Translations under genes and position numbers: made by a program
Part shown: positions 16,877-24,899 of the stretch, piece by piece
Layout of the letters: every line of letters starts with the position of its first letter
How positions within the stretch are numbered: the stretch's first letter is position 1
From: Bradyrhizobium daqingense
GTDB taxonomy: Bacteria; Pseudomonadota; Alphaproteobacteria; Rhizobiales; Xanthobacteraceae
Reading direction: 5' to 3'
Assembly (NCBI RefSeq): GCF_021044685.1
Contig: NZ_CP088014.1
Span: forward strand, 372,001 to 436,000
Length of the DNA stretch: 64,000 nt
The notes under the pieces: model-generated
Told to the model about the DNA's origin: nothing
The model's input: only the letters and a program-made list of their open reading frames with translations
The model's database searches: none

Positions 16877-17275
16877 TTAACTTACCGCAGGCCGATGGAC
16901 GTCTTTCAAACGATCCAATATCTTTGAGCCTTCGCTGAACGATTTCGACCAAGATTGCTCCGCAAAATCCAGGTGGCACTTCAGTAGCTCAGACGGGGTT
17001 TTCGAGTCGGCAAGAGCTCTCAGAAAAGCAGCCTGGTCGTGCAGAGAGGAAGCAGCCAATTTTAACGTGTCATTCAGTGACGCGGCGAACAAGTTCCTTG
17101 TCGCTTCGATCGATTTTTGCCATTCCGGAAACGTAAATGAAACGCGCGATGCAGCTGCGGCCTTTTCTCCAAGATGATCAGTCGCGCCGCCTGCTCCAGG
17201 GGGTGACGCCTCGGCCAGTTCGGGCCCACGTGTTCGCCGTTCGCGTTTCTCGTCTTCGTGTATAGTCGCGGTCAT
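16877..17275 (-). CDS. Phasin-family protein
   Basis: A 132-residue protein with a low-complexity N-terminus. It is followed by an amphipathic helical region: FPEWQKSIEATRNLFAASLNDTLKLAASSL, written here as its known phasin pattern, then LADSKTPSELLKCHLDFAEQSW and FSEGSKILDRLKDV. Phasins coat polyhydroxyalkanoate granules in the cytoplasm, which rhizobia make in quantity. It stands alone here, without PHA synthase. The assignment rests on helix pattern, so a general coiled-coil protein remains possible. Confidence 0.65.
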   Translation of the reverse strand: MTATIHEDEKRERRTRGPELAEASPPGAGGATDHLGEKAAAASRVSFTFPEWQKSIEATRNLFAASLNDTLKLAASSLHDQAAFLRALADSKTPSELLKCHLDFAEQSWSKSFSEGSKILDRLKDVHRPAVS

Positions 17276-17399
17276 CCGATATCTCCCGGAAAGATTTCTA
17301 CGTGCTGAGTGGCTCGCCGCTCAGTTTCAATCAGCAAGCTTCAGAGGGTACCACCACCTTCAACATGTCATACCTGCCTTATCTGGTAGCGCTCGATCG

Positions 17400-17434
17400 G
17401 GTACTGTCCAGAATCTTTCGCACTTTTGATCAGG
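17400..17434 (+). repeat. IS256-type terminal inverted repeat (left-type end), no transposase attached
   Basis: These 35 bases are identical to the left end of the complete IS256 element at 24900-24934. Beyond the repeat, apart from a short GACGGC, the sequence is unrelated to the IS. With the opposite end at 21584-21611 it brackets a 4.2-kb region. Confidence 0.85.
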
Positions 17435-17800
17435 GGACGGCGGCGCAGGAGAACTGGCTGGCCAAAGCCCCGACGCACGCGTCACGGCACGCCAGCAAGC
17501 CTCCGTGGCGTTCCTCGCAGATCACTTCGATCTCTGGCAGCAGACCTTGCGGCGGATCTCTGGCAATCAAAACCGGCCGAGGAATCACTACGCGGTCTCG
17601 CGCCGCGGAGGGACCTGTGGGTGAGCGCAACCAAAGTGTTGCTTCGTTCACTGCAGTAAACGCGAATGAGAATGCGGGGAAGTTGAGCCCGCAGATCACT
17701 TTCGCGCGAGACCGTCTTGTGGGCAACAGAATAAGAATGCTACTTTAAATTGCGTGAGGTAGATCTCTCCCTCATTGCAAACATACAATTGGAGGTTGTC
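17435..17800. other. No intact gene; possible decayed coding sequence
   Basis: One plus frame reads ADHFDLWQQTLRRISG and PRNHYAV, vaguely like the N-terminal region of PHA synthases, but it is too short and broken to call. The region ends in the leader of the lectin gene. Confidence 0.3.
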
Positions 17801-18856
17801 GTGACAAATGCAGCAGCGGCGCTTACCCACTCGGTATCAGTGACAGAGAATTCCGATGGACGATTGGAGGTGTTCAGTCTCGGAATCGACAGGGCGCTCT
17901 GGCACATCTGGCAGGAAAAGCCGAATTCAGGTCCATGGTCGAGTTGGGCCTCGCTTGGTGGCGTTCTCACCAGCTCGCCCTCCAGCGTCGATAACTCCGA
18001 TGGTCGGCTGGAGGTCTTTGCGCGCGGAACCGATAACGCACTCTGGCACATCTGGCAGGAGAAGCCGCATGCCGGACCGTGGTCAGGCTGGGCCTCGCTC
18101 GGCGGCACCATCACCAGCGATCCGGCCGTGGTCGACAATTCCGATGGCCGTCTCGAAGTGTTCGCCCGTGGTACCGACAATGCGCTGTGGCACATCTGGC
18201 AGGAGGAGCCGCATGCCGGTCCGTGGTCCGGTTGGGCCTCGCTTGGCGGCCAGATCACCAGCGATCCGGCGGGCGTGATCAATTCCGAGGGCCGGCTCGA
18301 GGTTTTTGCGCGCGGGACCGACAACGCGCTCTGGCACATCTGGCAGGACAAGCCGCATTCCGGTCCGTGGTCAGCTTGGACCTCGCTTGGCGGCCAGATC
18401 ACCAGCGACCCCGAGGTGTTCATCAACTCCGATGGCCGGCTCGAAGTGTTCGCCCGTGGCACCGACAAAGCGCTGTGGCACATCTGGCAGGAGAAGCCGC
18501 ATGCCGGACCGTGGTCAGGCTGGGCCTCGCTCGGCGGCACCATCACCAGCGATCCGGCCGTGGTCGACAATTCCGATGGCCGTCTCGAAGTGTTCGCCCG
18601 TGGTACCGACAATGCGCTGTGGCACATCTGGCAGGAGGAGCCGCATGCCGGTCCGTGGTCCGGTTGGGCCTCGCTTGGCGGCCAGATCACTAGCGATCCC
18701 GCCGCGATCGCCAACAGCGACGGCCGGCTGGAAGCGTTTGCGCGCGGGACCGACAACGCGCTGTGGCACATCTGGCAGGACAAGCCGCACTCCGGACCGT
18801 GGTCGGGCTGGGCATCCCTGGGCGGGGTTCTCCTGAGCGATCCACTCGCGGCGTGA
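17801..18856 (+). CDS. Seven-bladed beta-propeller lectin, PLL-like
   Basis: I choose GTG 17801 because GGAGG sits five bases upstream. The 351-residue product is almost entirely seven 48-residue repeats, each of the form [36 protein letters not shown]. Seven blades with this W-rich pattern match the Photorhabdus PLL family of sugar-binding propellers (fucose and related glycans). No signal peptide is evident. Blades 2-3 and 5-6 are nearly identical at DNA level (about 210 bases, offset exactly 432 bases), showing recent internal duplication. It lies within the IS256-repeat-bounded region. Sugar specificity is not readable. Confidence 0.85.
   Translation: [351 protein letters not shown]
18061..18700 (+). 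repeat. Internal duplication within the lectin gene
   Basis: The stretch starting at 18061 recurs from 18493 with no differences seen for about 200 bases, a spacing of three 144-base blade units. The gene therefore looks built from one leading blade plus two copies of a three-blade block. Confidence 0.85.
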
Positions 18857-18929
18857 TACGGACTGCACAAGAGGCCGGCCGCCTCACAAGACGGCCGGCG
18901 CCTAATTGACCCATCATTATGATCCGTCG

Positions 18930-19375
18930 CAAGATTGATGGCGATGCGGTGCTGGAAGCTCGCTTCGGCCCGCTGCTCGATCTGGCGCAGCGGGTGCGCA
19001 GCCAGGATCAGCATCAGCGCGGTCCAAAGGTCTATGCGTTACGTGCCCCGGAGGTCGAGTGCATCGGCAAGGGCAAAGCCCGCGCGCCTTACGAATCCGG
19101 ATGCAAGGTAAGTATCGCCACCCCCGTGACCTCCCAAACGGCGGACAGTTCGTGCTCCATGCCAAGGCACTGCACGGCAATCCCTTCGACGGGCACACGC
19201 TCGGCCCCGTGGTCGCCGACATGGAGAAGCTCACTGGCGTGGAGGCTCACCGCATCCATGTCGACAAAAGGGTACCGCGGCCACAACCACCCGCATCGGT
19301 TCAGGGTCTGGATCCGGGGCTCGTCCGCCGCGTCACGGCTTCCATCCGGCGCGAGATGAAGCGTCGTGCGGCTCG
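18930..19375 (+). mobile_element. IS5/IS1182-like transposase remnant
   Basis: Across two or three frames the plus strand reads KVYALRAPEVECIGKGKARAPYE, GCKVSIAT, GGQFVLHAKALHGNPFDGHTLG (shown in pieces), EKLTGVEAHRIHVDK and GYRGHNHPHRFRVWI. This is the conserved core of IS5-group transposases. Frameshifts and a missing N-terminus make it inactive. Confidence 0.75.
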
Positions 19376-19381
19376 GTCGCT

Positions 19382-19834
19382 TTACCTTGCGACGAACAAG
19401 AAAAAGGATGCATCAACCGGCGCACTGCTAGTCTGGCAGTTCACCCAAACTGCATTGTCGTTGCCGGCCCGATCAGCAGTGTTACACCAAGCGTTTTCCG
19501 CACCGATCGTCAAGGTGTCCGCCTGAACCCACCGACTCCAACCCTTGATTGCTTGTACGTTGTGCCCGAAATCGATCTGATATATGCCAGCCCCTAACCT
19601 TTTGGTGTTCGCGGTGTTGCAACCGAAGCAGCCCGCTATGCTGCCGTCTGAGTTGATTGCCGCTGTTAAAAACACGACTCCTCTGGTCGGCTGCACTGAG
19701 CCGGGCGCAACACTGAGAGCGCGCTCCTGCCCTGGAAGGGTGTTGTTATCCTGTCTAGTCGTCTGTGCGACGGCAACACTGGAAAGGGCGATTCCCAAAC
19801 ACGTTAGTGCGATAGCGGCGACAGAGCGATCCAT
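19382..19834 (-). CDS. Secreted hypothetical protein
   Basis: This 150-residue protein starts MDRSVAAIALTCLGIALSS and has a clear signal peptide ending near AVAQ (residue 24). The mature part has a Cys pair (GCFGCNT) and two later Cys (CNT, CQT), is strand-rich and ends SSAPVDASFFLFVAR. Export to the periplasm or outside is likely. No domain is recognised. It is inside the 17400-21611 region beside the lectin gene. Confidence 0.65.
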   Translation of the reverse strand: MDRSVAAIALTCLGIALSSVAVAQTTRQDNNTLPGQERALSVAPGSVQPTRGVVFLTAAINSDGSIAGCFGCNTANTKRLGAGIYQIDFGHNVQAIKGWSRWVQADTLTIGAENAWCNTADRAGNDNAVWVNCQTSSAPVDASFFLFVAR

Positions 19835-20269
19835 GATATCTCTCCTCTACTATTTGCGAACGCCCCCTGCCTTTGGCAAGCCGGCGCTTTGACCAGCGTC
19901 AGCTTCGTTAGGAACCTTGGCATGCCTCCTTCGCCGTAATCAACAACTAGTCCTGGTAGGTGAGCACGCGCTTGCTGTTACAACTCGCGAAGTTAAGTGC
20001 ATTTTCGAAGCTCAATTTGCTTCGCACGAGGCCGTGTCCCTGGCGCAGCTAATTGTTTGGGCAACCGCCAATCCTAGTAGGCGCCGCATGCCCCTCTTGG
20101 CGCTACAAACCTTGGCTAGACCGGATAAGCCGAGCTGCTAGGAATTCCAGATCTATGCCATGGCTTGACGAGGAAAGGCAATTTTCCGACGAGAGCTGCC
20201 GTGTATTGACCCGTCATTTCGTTCGACCGAAGCATTTCGTCCTCGGGTTGACCAGGCGAACGGAGCCTG
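19835..20269. other. No gene recognised
   Basis: Upstream region of the secreted-protein gene, 430 bases. Open frames on either strand have no domain and no good start signals. Confidence 0.4.
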
Positions 20270-20524
20270 ATGCCTCTGCAATTCCATCGCGCTTCCGAAG
20301 ACCTGGAAATATGGAGTGCGAGCAGCGGCGGCTATTCGTTCGTGATCAGCTTCCAGAGCCCGACCGGTCGTGGCTTCCGCGGAAGGTCGGGCTACGTCGC
20401 CTCGTGGCGTCCGCTTGACCAGAGCCGTGGCTCGATCAGGATTCTCGGCTGGCCGCTCCAAAGCTTCGCTGAGGCCGAGAATGCGTGCAACAGTATGCTG
20501 AATTACCTTCGAGACGTGAACTGA
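20270..20524 (+). CDS. Hypothetical protein
   Basis: An 84-residue frame (MPLQFHRASEDLEIWSASSGG...) with strand-like SYSFVISF-type and SIRILGWPL segments and a helical end (AEAENACNSMLNYLRDV). The amino acid pattern looks coding. No family recognised and no strong ribosome binding site. Confidence 0.45.
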   Translation: MPLQFHRASEDLEIWSASSGGYSFVISFQSPTGRGFRGRSGYVASWRPLDQSRGSIRILGWPLQSFAEAENACNSMLNYLRDVN

Positions 20525-20699
20525 TTCCCACTCGCTGAGAATACCGAGCTTTGCCAAATGCCCAAGTCGCGAGCGCCGCCCAGGATACTCGATCGAATCT
20601 CACCGCTCACTCATTACGTAAAGGCGTTGAAGCATATGCTGTCAGTCGATGCAGACGAAGTTGATCTTTAGGAAACGGCATTTGGATCAGGGGTGCGCA

Positions 20700-21185
20700 A
20701 TGAGCAGCGGGCAGCTTGACGATGAGTACGACCGCGAGGAAGCCGAGGCGATTGCCGCGGCCCTTGACCTCACGCCCGACGAACTAAACGAAATCGAGTA
20801 TACGATAAATGAGATCGCCAACGACGATGGGCTGGTTTACGCCTACGGCGTAGAAATCAAAGAAGGAGCCCCGCAGCACATCCTCGACCGGCTTGCGGGA
20901 CTGCCCAGGCGGGGCAACTTAGTGCTGATCCATCTGGCCGGAGATGCCCACGACGCAGATCAAGAGCAAATGGAAATAGAGATGGCCAGGACCACCGTTT
21001 ACAAAGTGAAGCTCTACAACATCGCGACGGATGAAGTGGTTATCTCTCGACGCATGGCAACCTACGAGGGCGCAGCCAAGATGGGAGGGTGGCCGGTTGA
21101 AGGCACGGGTCATGTAGTTGACCTAGCCGACCTAGAGCCTGGAGAGGAATGGACACCTCGCGATTTCGATCCGACCACGATATGA
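20700..21185 (+). CDS. Hypothetical acidic protein
   Basis: The ATG at 20700 follows AGGGG. The 161-residue protein (MSSGQLDDEYDREEAEAIAAAL) has an acidic helical N-terminal half. Its second part resembles a small strand-rich domain (TTVYKVKLYNIATDEVVISRR, then GHVVDLADLEPGEEW). The two halves look like separate modules, so this may be a fusion. Function unknown. Confidence 0.5.
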   Translation: MSSGQLDDEYDREEAEAIAAALDLTPDELNEIEYTINEIANDDGLVYAYGVEIKEGAPQHILDRLAGLPRRGNLVLIHLAGDAHDADQEQMEIEMARTTVYKVKLYNIATDEVVISRRMATYEGAAKMGGWPVEGTGHVVDLADLEPGEEWTPRDFDPTTI

Positions 21186-21379
21186 CGGTGCTCACGACTG
21201 AGCATCCGCTCATTTGGCTAACGAAGCACTTTTCTTCGGAACGCTGTTGCGACTGGTGTCCTCGAACGCATGCTGGCGCTGGCAGCTGGCCCTTGATTAG
21301 AAGCAGCATCAGCTGGGGGGCGAACGTCTATTCGCTGAGTTGCAGAAGTCGAAATATCGGCCGATCGAGTTGCGTGCCT

Positions 21380-21588
21380 CGCTGACTGTAAAAGAAGGGA
21401 CTTGAGCTGACACTGGGTGCTTTGTCGCGGCAGGTGTCCGACAAAGATTTCATGTCCGACCTCACGCAGCCGGCAACAATTCCTCTCTCGACAGAGCACT
21501 TGCGTCAAGCAAGGTTTGCATCGGCGTCTACCACCAGCGCCCTGATGCGGGCGCGCCTCATTGTAAGCAGCGATCCACTCATCGAAAG
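21380..21588 (-). mobile_element. IS481/IS3-like integrase-core remnant
   Basis: The minus strand gives DEWIAAYNEARPHQG followed, in another frame, by TPMQTLLDA. This is the usual end of IS481-type transposases (WI..YNE.RPHQG...KTPMQTF). Only the last about 60 codons remain. It abuts the IS256-type repeat at 21584. Confidence 0.55.
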
Positions 21589-21611
21589 TGCGAAAGACTC
21601 TGTACGTTATC
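21584..21611 (-). repeat. IS256-type terminal inverted repeat (right-type end)
   Basis: At least 27 bases ending GTACGTTATC are identical to the right end of the complete IS256 element (26173-26200). Orientation is opposite to the repeat at 17400, as in an intact element. No transposase lies between. Confidence 0.85.
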
Positions 21612-21686
21612 GGCGATCGCGCCTTGAAATGCGAAACCAATACTGCTCCCATAACACTTCCCACTCCTGGGACCCCGCTGAAGAAT

Positions 21687-23945
21687 TCAATTATTGGACG
21701 CGGCCGCGACCAGCCCGGCGACGCCAACCACGTTTGGGGTGAGATCGATGGGGCCCTCGTCGCCCATCATCATATTATAGTGTCCGCAGTGACCCGTTTT
21801 CTCGAATATCCGACGGAACACGTTAAGATAGCGGTCTACCATGCTATTCTCCACGGAGACGTAGAGATCGTCGTGGGCGCTGTGCGATCCGTCATTTACC
21901 CAAGAGAACAGCGAGGCGCAGAGCTGCTGGTCTTTGCCTTCGAACTTCCCGACGATGTCGTCTGTGTCGACATTGCCTAGAATCTTGAAATAGTACTCAA
22001 TGATGCGCCTCAGTGTGTTTTGGATGGCCATGTTAGAGCGGTTCGCAGCCCGCACTTCTGCCCAGAGCAGTTCGTACGATGTCTTGATCGGGTTGTATTT
22101 GTAGCCGACGATCTTTGAGGCTCCTTCGACCTTCCGAATAATCCAAAACGTCTCGTTGGCCCGGCACTCCGTTCCTCGGCTGGGATCGAACGAGACCTCC
22201 TTGTGAAAGTAGATATTATGGGTAAGCAGGAAGACCTGTTTGATCTGGCCATTCCCCTCGGAAGCCTCTTTGAGCACGCGCTTAATCAGCGTGCTGACGA
22301 TGAACAGCACGTCGCTGTCGAGACTGGAAACCGGATCGTCGAACACGACAATCCGGTCGGAGGTCACATCCGACTCGGAAACGCTGCCGCGCAGCAGGTG
22401 GTAAAAATAGAGGAAGCAAACGAAGCCCTTCTCGCCCTCGCTAAGCGTCGCCGCCGCATCGTCGCCGCTGTCGCGAACGATTTCATAAAGATGGTCGCGC
22501 TCGCCCGCCGTTCTCAACTTAAAGCCCAAAAAGCCAAACGAGGCCAACAATGCGTTAATCGCGCTAACGGTCGGCTGAACGCTAGTGATCTTTTTTTCTA
22601 GCTCGCGCAGCTGCGTTTTAGCAGCGGTCAGCTGATGTTCTTTCGTTTTGATTGCTGCCGTCAGTCCTTGCACGGCCTTGTCCAGTGCTTCCTTGTCCGT
22701 CAGGTACTTCTTGATGGTCTGGCTATTCTCTTCGAGTAGGTACTTCCAGACTTGACCAATGAGGGTGCGGCGCTCGGTCGCAATGTTGTCTACCAACGCA
22801 TTATGGGCGGCAATTGACGCATTTGCGGCCACGACTCTCGTGATAATCGGCTCCACCAGCTCTGCAAGGGGCTCTAACGTCATGGGCGAGCTTGGCTCGC
22901 GCTTCTTGGCTTCGAGACGGCGCTTGTTCAGTTCGATGCGGGCGGCCAACCGATCAATGTCTGCGCACAGAAGCTCGCTGTCCAGGTGACGGTTATCCAC
23001 CGCGACAATCTCTTTGAGTTGCTTCAAAATCGTCTCGCCAACGGCCTCGTAAGTCTCAAGCGCCGCTGCGATGGCCGCCATGTCGTTGAGATAAGTTTCG
23101 TCGAAATAGGCGTTCAGTCGCGCCGCAAGTTCGATCTCGACCTCCTGCTGACAGAAGGGGCACTGAGAGCCGTGGCCGAGATAAGGCAAGCCCTGCTTGA
23201 CCCAGTCGCTGTTGCCAAGTCGTCGAATCAGAGTGGCGACATCGACATCCTCCTTGCCGACTACTTTCTTCGCGAGCACCGGCAGCGCTTCGATCGCCAA
23301 GAGATCGGTCGCGTCGATATGGGGAACGACGGTGTGGCGGTCGAGCCCCTCTTCGAAAAGGGTCGTAGCCTTGCGCTTCAGCTCGCCAAGGTCGACGAGC
23401 TCAGCGGTATTGTCAGCCAGCTCGGCGAGCACCTTCTCGCAGAACTTCGCCTGTGAGTTCCGCACACCGGTGAAGGCGTCCTTGAAATGGGGATCATGCT
23501 TGCCCTTGATCTTCCAGCAATCACCCTCGAGCTGGGTACGCAGCGTTCGTAGCTCTCCTCGCTTACCCGACGAAGCTTCCGCTGGTCCTAGCGTGCCGTT
23601 CAACCGCGCAATATCGTCTTCAAGGGCCTTAACTCCGCTTTTCGCGTCATCGATCTCATCGAGCGTGTCGCCTGCGGCCTCGCCCAGCGTGAAAATCCCG
23701 GGAAGCTGCTGCGCGAAGTTGCGCGAGACAAAGTCGCTGTTGTAGACGCGAGACACTAGGGCCTGGCTCTTTTCCCACGTCAAGGCGCAGGAGGCGTACG
23801 CGCTAGGATCGTTAATGACGCGAGAGATCGTTGTCTTGCCCGCCCCGTTGCTGCCAAAAATGAAATTGATCGGCTTCAGCGCAGCGAGCTTCTCGCCTTG
23901 GCTCGAATACGTTGCGCAACCCGCAATTTTGATTTCCTGAAGCAC
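21687..23945 (-). CDS. RloC/PrrC-like anticodon nuclease (ABC ATPase with zinc hook)
   Basis: This 752-residue protein joins an SMC/ABC-type ATPase to a nuclease. Visible are Walker A GSNGAGKTT (31-39), a CPFC zinc hook (262-265) within coiled coils, ABC signature LSEGEK (501-506), Walker B IVVFDDP (532-538) and switch His in LLTHN (H576). The C-terminal part has R646-x3-E650 (RRIIE) and H688 (GSHS), fitting the Arg-Glu-His triad of PrrC/RloC tRNA nucleases. Such enzymes cut tRNA anticodon loops when phage or DNA damage is sensed. No restriction genes are adjacent, which fits RloC rather than PrrC. Length is close to RloC. Upstream region is free of genes. Confidence 0.8.
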   Translation of the reverse strand: MLQEIKIAGCATYSSQGEKLAALKPINFIFGSNGAGKTTISRVINDPSAYASCALTWEKSQALVSRVYNSDFVSRNFAQQLPGIFTLGEAAGDTLDEIDDAKSGVKALEDDIARLNGTLGPAEASSGKRGELRTLRTQLEGDCWKIKGKHDPHFKDAFTGVRNSQAKFCEKVLAELADNTAELVDLGELKRKATTLFEEGLDRHTVVPHIDATDLLAIEALPVLAKKVVGKEDVDVATLIRRLGNSDWVKQGLPYLGHGSQCPFCQQEVEIELAARLNAYFDETYLNDMAAIAAALETYEAVGETILKQLKEIVAVDNRHLDSELLCADIDRLAARIELNKRRLEAKKREPSSPMTLEPLAELVEPIITRVVAANASIAAHNALVDNIATERRTLIGQVWKYLLEENSQTIKKYLTDKEALDKAVQGLTAAIKTKEHQLTAAKTQLRELEKKITSVQPTVSAINALLASFGFLGFKLRTAGERDHLYEIVRDSGDDAAATLSEGEKGFVCFLYFYHLLRGSVSESDVTSDRIVVFDDPVSSLDSDVLFIVSTLIKRVLKEASEGNGQIKQVFLLTHNIYFHKEVSFDPSRGTECRANETFWIIRKVEGASKIVGYKYNPIKTSYELLWAEVRAANRSNMAIQNTLRRIIEYYFKILGNVDTDDIVGKFEGKDQQLCASLFSWVNDGSHSAHDDLYVSVENSMVDRYLNVFRRIFEKTGHCGHYNMMMGDEGPIDLTPNVVGVAGLVAAASNN

Positions 23946-24350
23946 TCATCCTCCGAGCCTGCTGCTCACACGCTACCGCGTCTTTCGCATCCCGATAGGG
24001 TTGTCCCCGTCCTTTTTGCCGGATTGGAGCACCGGCTCGACCTTTGGTGCTGAGAGCTGGAGAAGCGCGACCGCTCTGTCGTTTTCGCCCTAAGCACGGA
24101 GCGACGCCCTATGGCATCCGCCTTCGAATCACATCAAAAATACAAGGTAACGTTGTACAAGAAGAATAAGATCCCGCAACACGCGTTGCGCCTGGCAGTA
24201 TTTTTACGTATATTTCGGCACCGTTCGGGACCGTGCGACCCCAGGTTGGCAAACGTTGATAGCCGATTTCCATACAGTGAGCGACCAAGCCGATGCGATC
24301 TCCGCCCGTGATCCTCTCCCGAAAATGTTCACGGGTTTAGGCGGCTTTTA
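23946..24350. other. No gene recognised
   Basis: About 400 bases upstream of the anticodon-nuclease gene. A 66-codon plus frame (24111-24311) has no domain and no ribosome binding site. Presumed promoter region. Confidence 0.4.
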
Positions 24351-24351
24351 G

Positions 24352-24560
24352 CTCAATCTCGATCGGGCAATATATCCGATCGCGGAATGGAGCCAGGTTA
24401 GTTGTAGAAGCCCTCGTTGAAGGCGAGGATGTCGCGCCCGGCCTCTTGTAATCGCGATGGTGAACAAGTTCGGTCTTATGGGAAGAAGCTCTCAATGGGG
24501 GCATTGTCATAGCAATTGGCCTTGCGACTCATCGATGCCGCGATGCCAGCGCCCACGAGA
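24352..24560 (-). mobile_element. IS3-family transposase C-terminal remnant
   Basis: The minus strand reads ASMSRKANCYDNAPIESFF, then ITRGRARHPRLQRGLLQLTWLHSAIGY in shifted frames. This parallels the IS3 ending MSR-GNCYDNAP-ESFF...R-HSA-GY. A frameshift follows ESFF, and the rest of orfB is gone. Confidence 0.7.
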
Positions 24561-24805
24561 GCACTGGGGCCGTCGTCGCAACACAGAGGTTGCGGTGAAC
24601 TTTCGAAAGCGGCGGTCGGCACGATCAGGACGAGTGGCTATTTCCATCGCCAGGCCGGCCGTCTGCTGCAGGGTGCGATGAACAGAATTGATTCTAGCGG
24701 GCGATCGCCAGTGGACTGAGCAGCGAAGAGCCCGCGCTCGAAGCCGGAGTGTCGCAACCTGTCGGAACCAGATGGTTCCGAAAGGCGAGCGGCACGCCAC
24801 CAGCT
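24561..24805. other. No gene recognised
   Basis: Sequence between two IS fragments, with Arg-rich non-coding-looking frames. Confidence 0.35.
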
Positions 24806-24899
24806 ATGTTCAGATCTTCGGCCAAGCCGCTCTCTCGGCGGTACCTCTTTTTGATAGAGCGCGAGGAGATCGCACTCCTCAAGGTGCAGGGCCATTCCA
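24806..24899 (+). mobile_element. IS30-family transposase, 5' part, split by IS256
   Basis: The frame from the ATG at 24806 gives PLSRRYLFLIEREEIALLKVQGHS, the N-terminal helix-turn-helix lead of IS30 transposases. It is cut at the IS256 insertion and resumes at 26201. The last eight bases (24892-24899) are the target duplication. Confidence 0.8.
24892..24899 (+). repeat. Target-site duplication of the IS256 insertion, left copy
   Basis: CCATTCCA, repeated exactly at 26201-26208. Eight bases is the usual duplication for IS256-family elements. Confidence 0.9.

Noticed and set aside
17435..17800. PHA synthase fragment beside the phasin gene
   Set aside because: The match (ADHFDLWQQ) is too short and in a broken frame; recorded only as a possibility.
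17740..19014. Long minus-strand open frame opposite the lectin gene
   Set aside because: It is a repeat-driven shadow of the in-phase lectin repeats; the plus frame has the recognisable propeller blades and a ribosome binding site.
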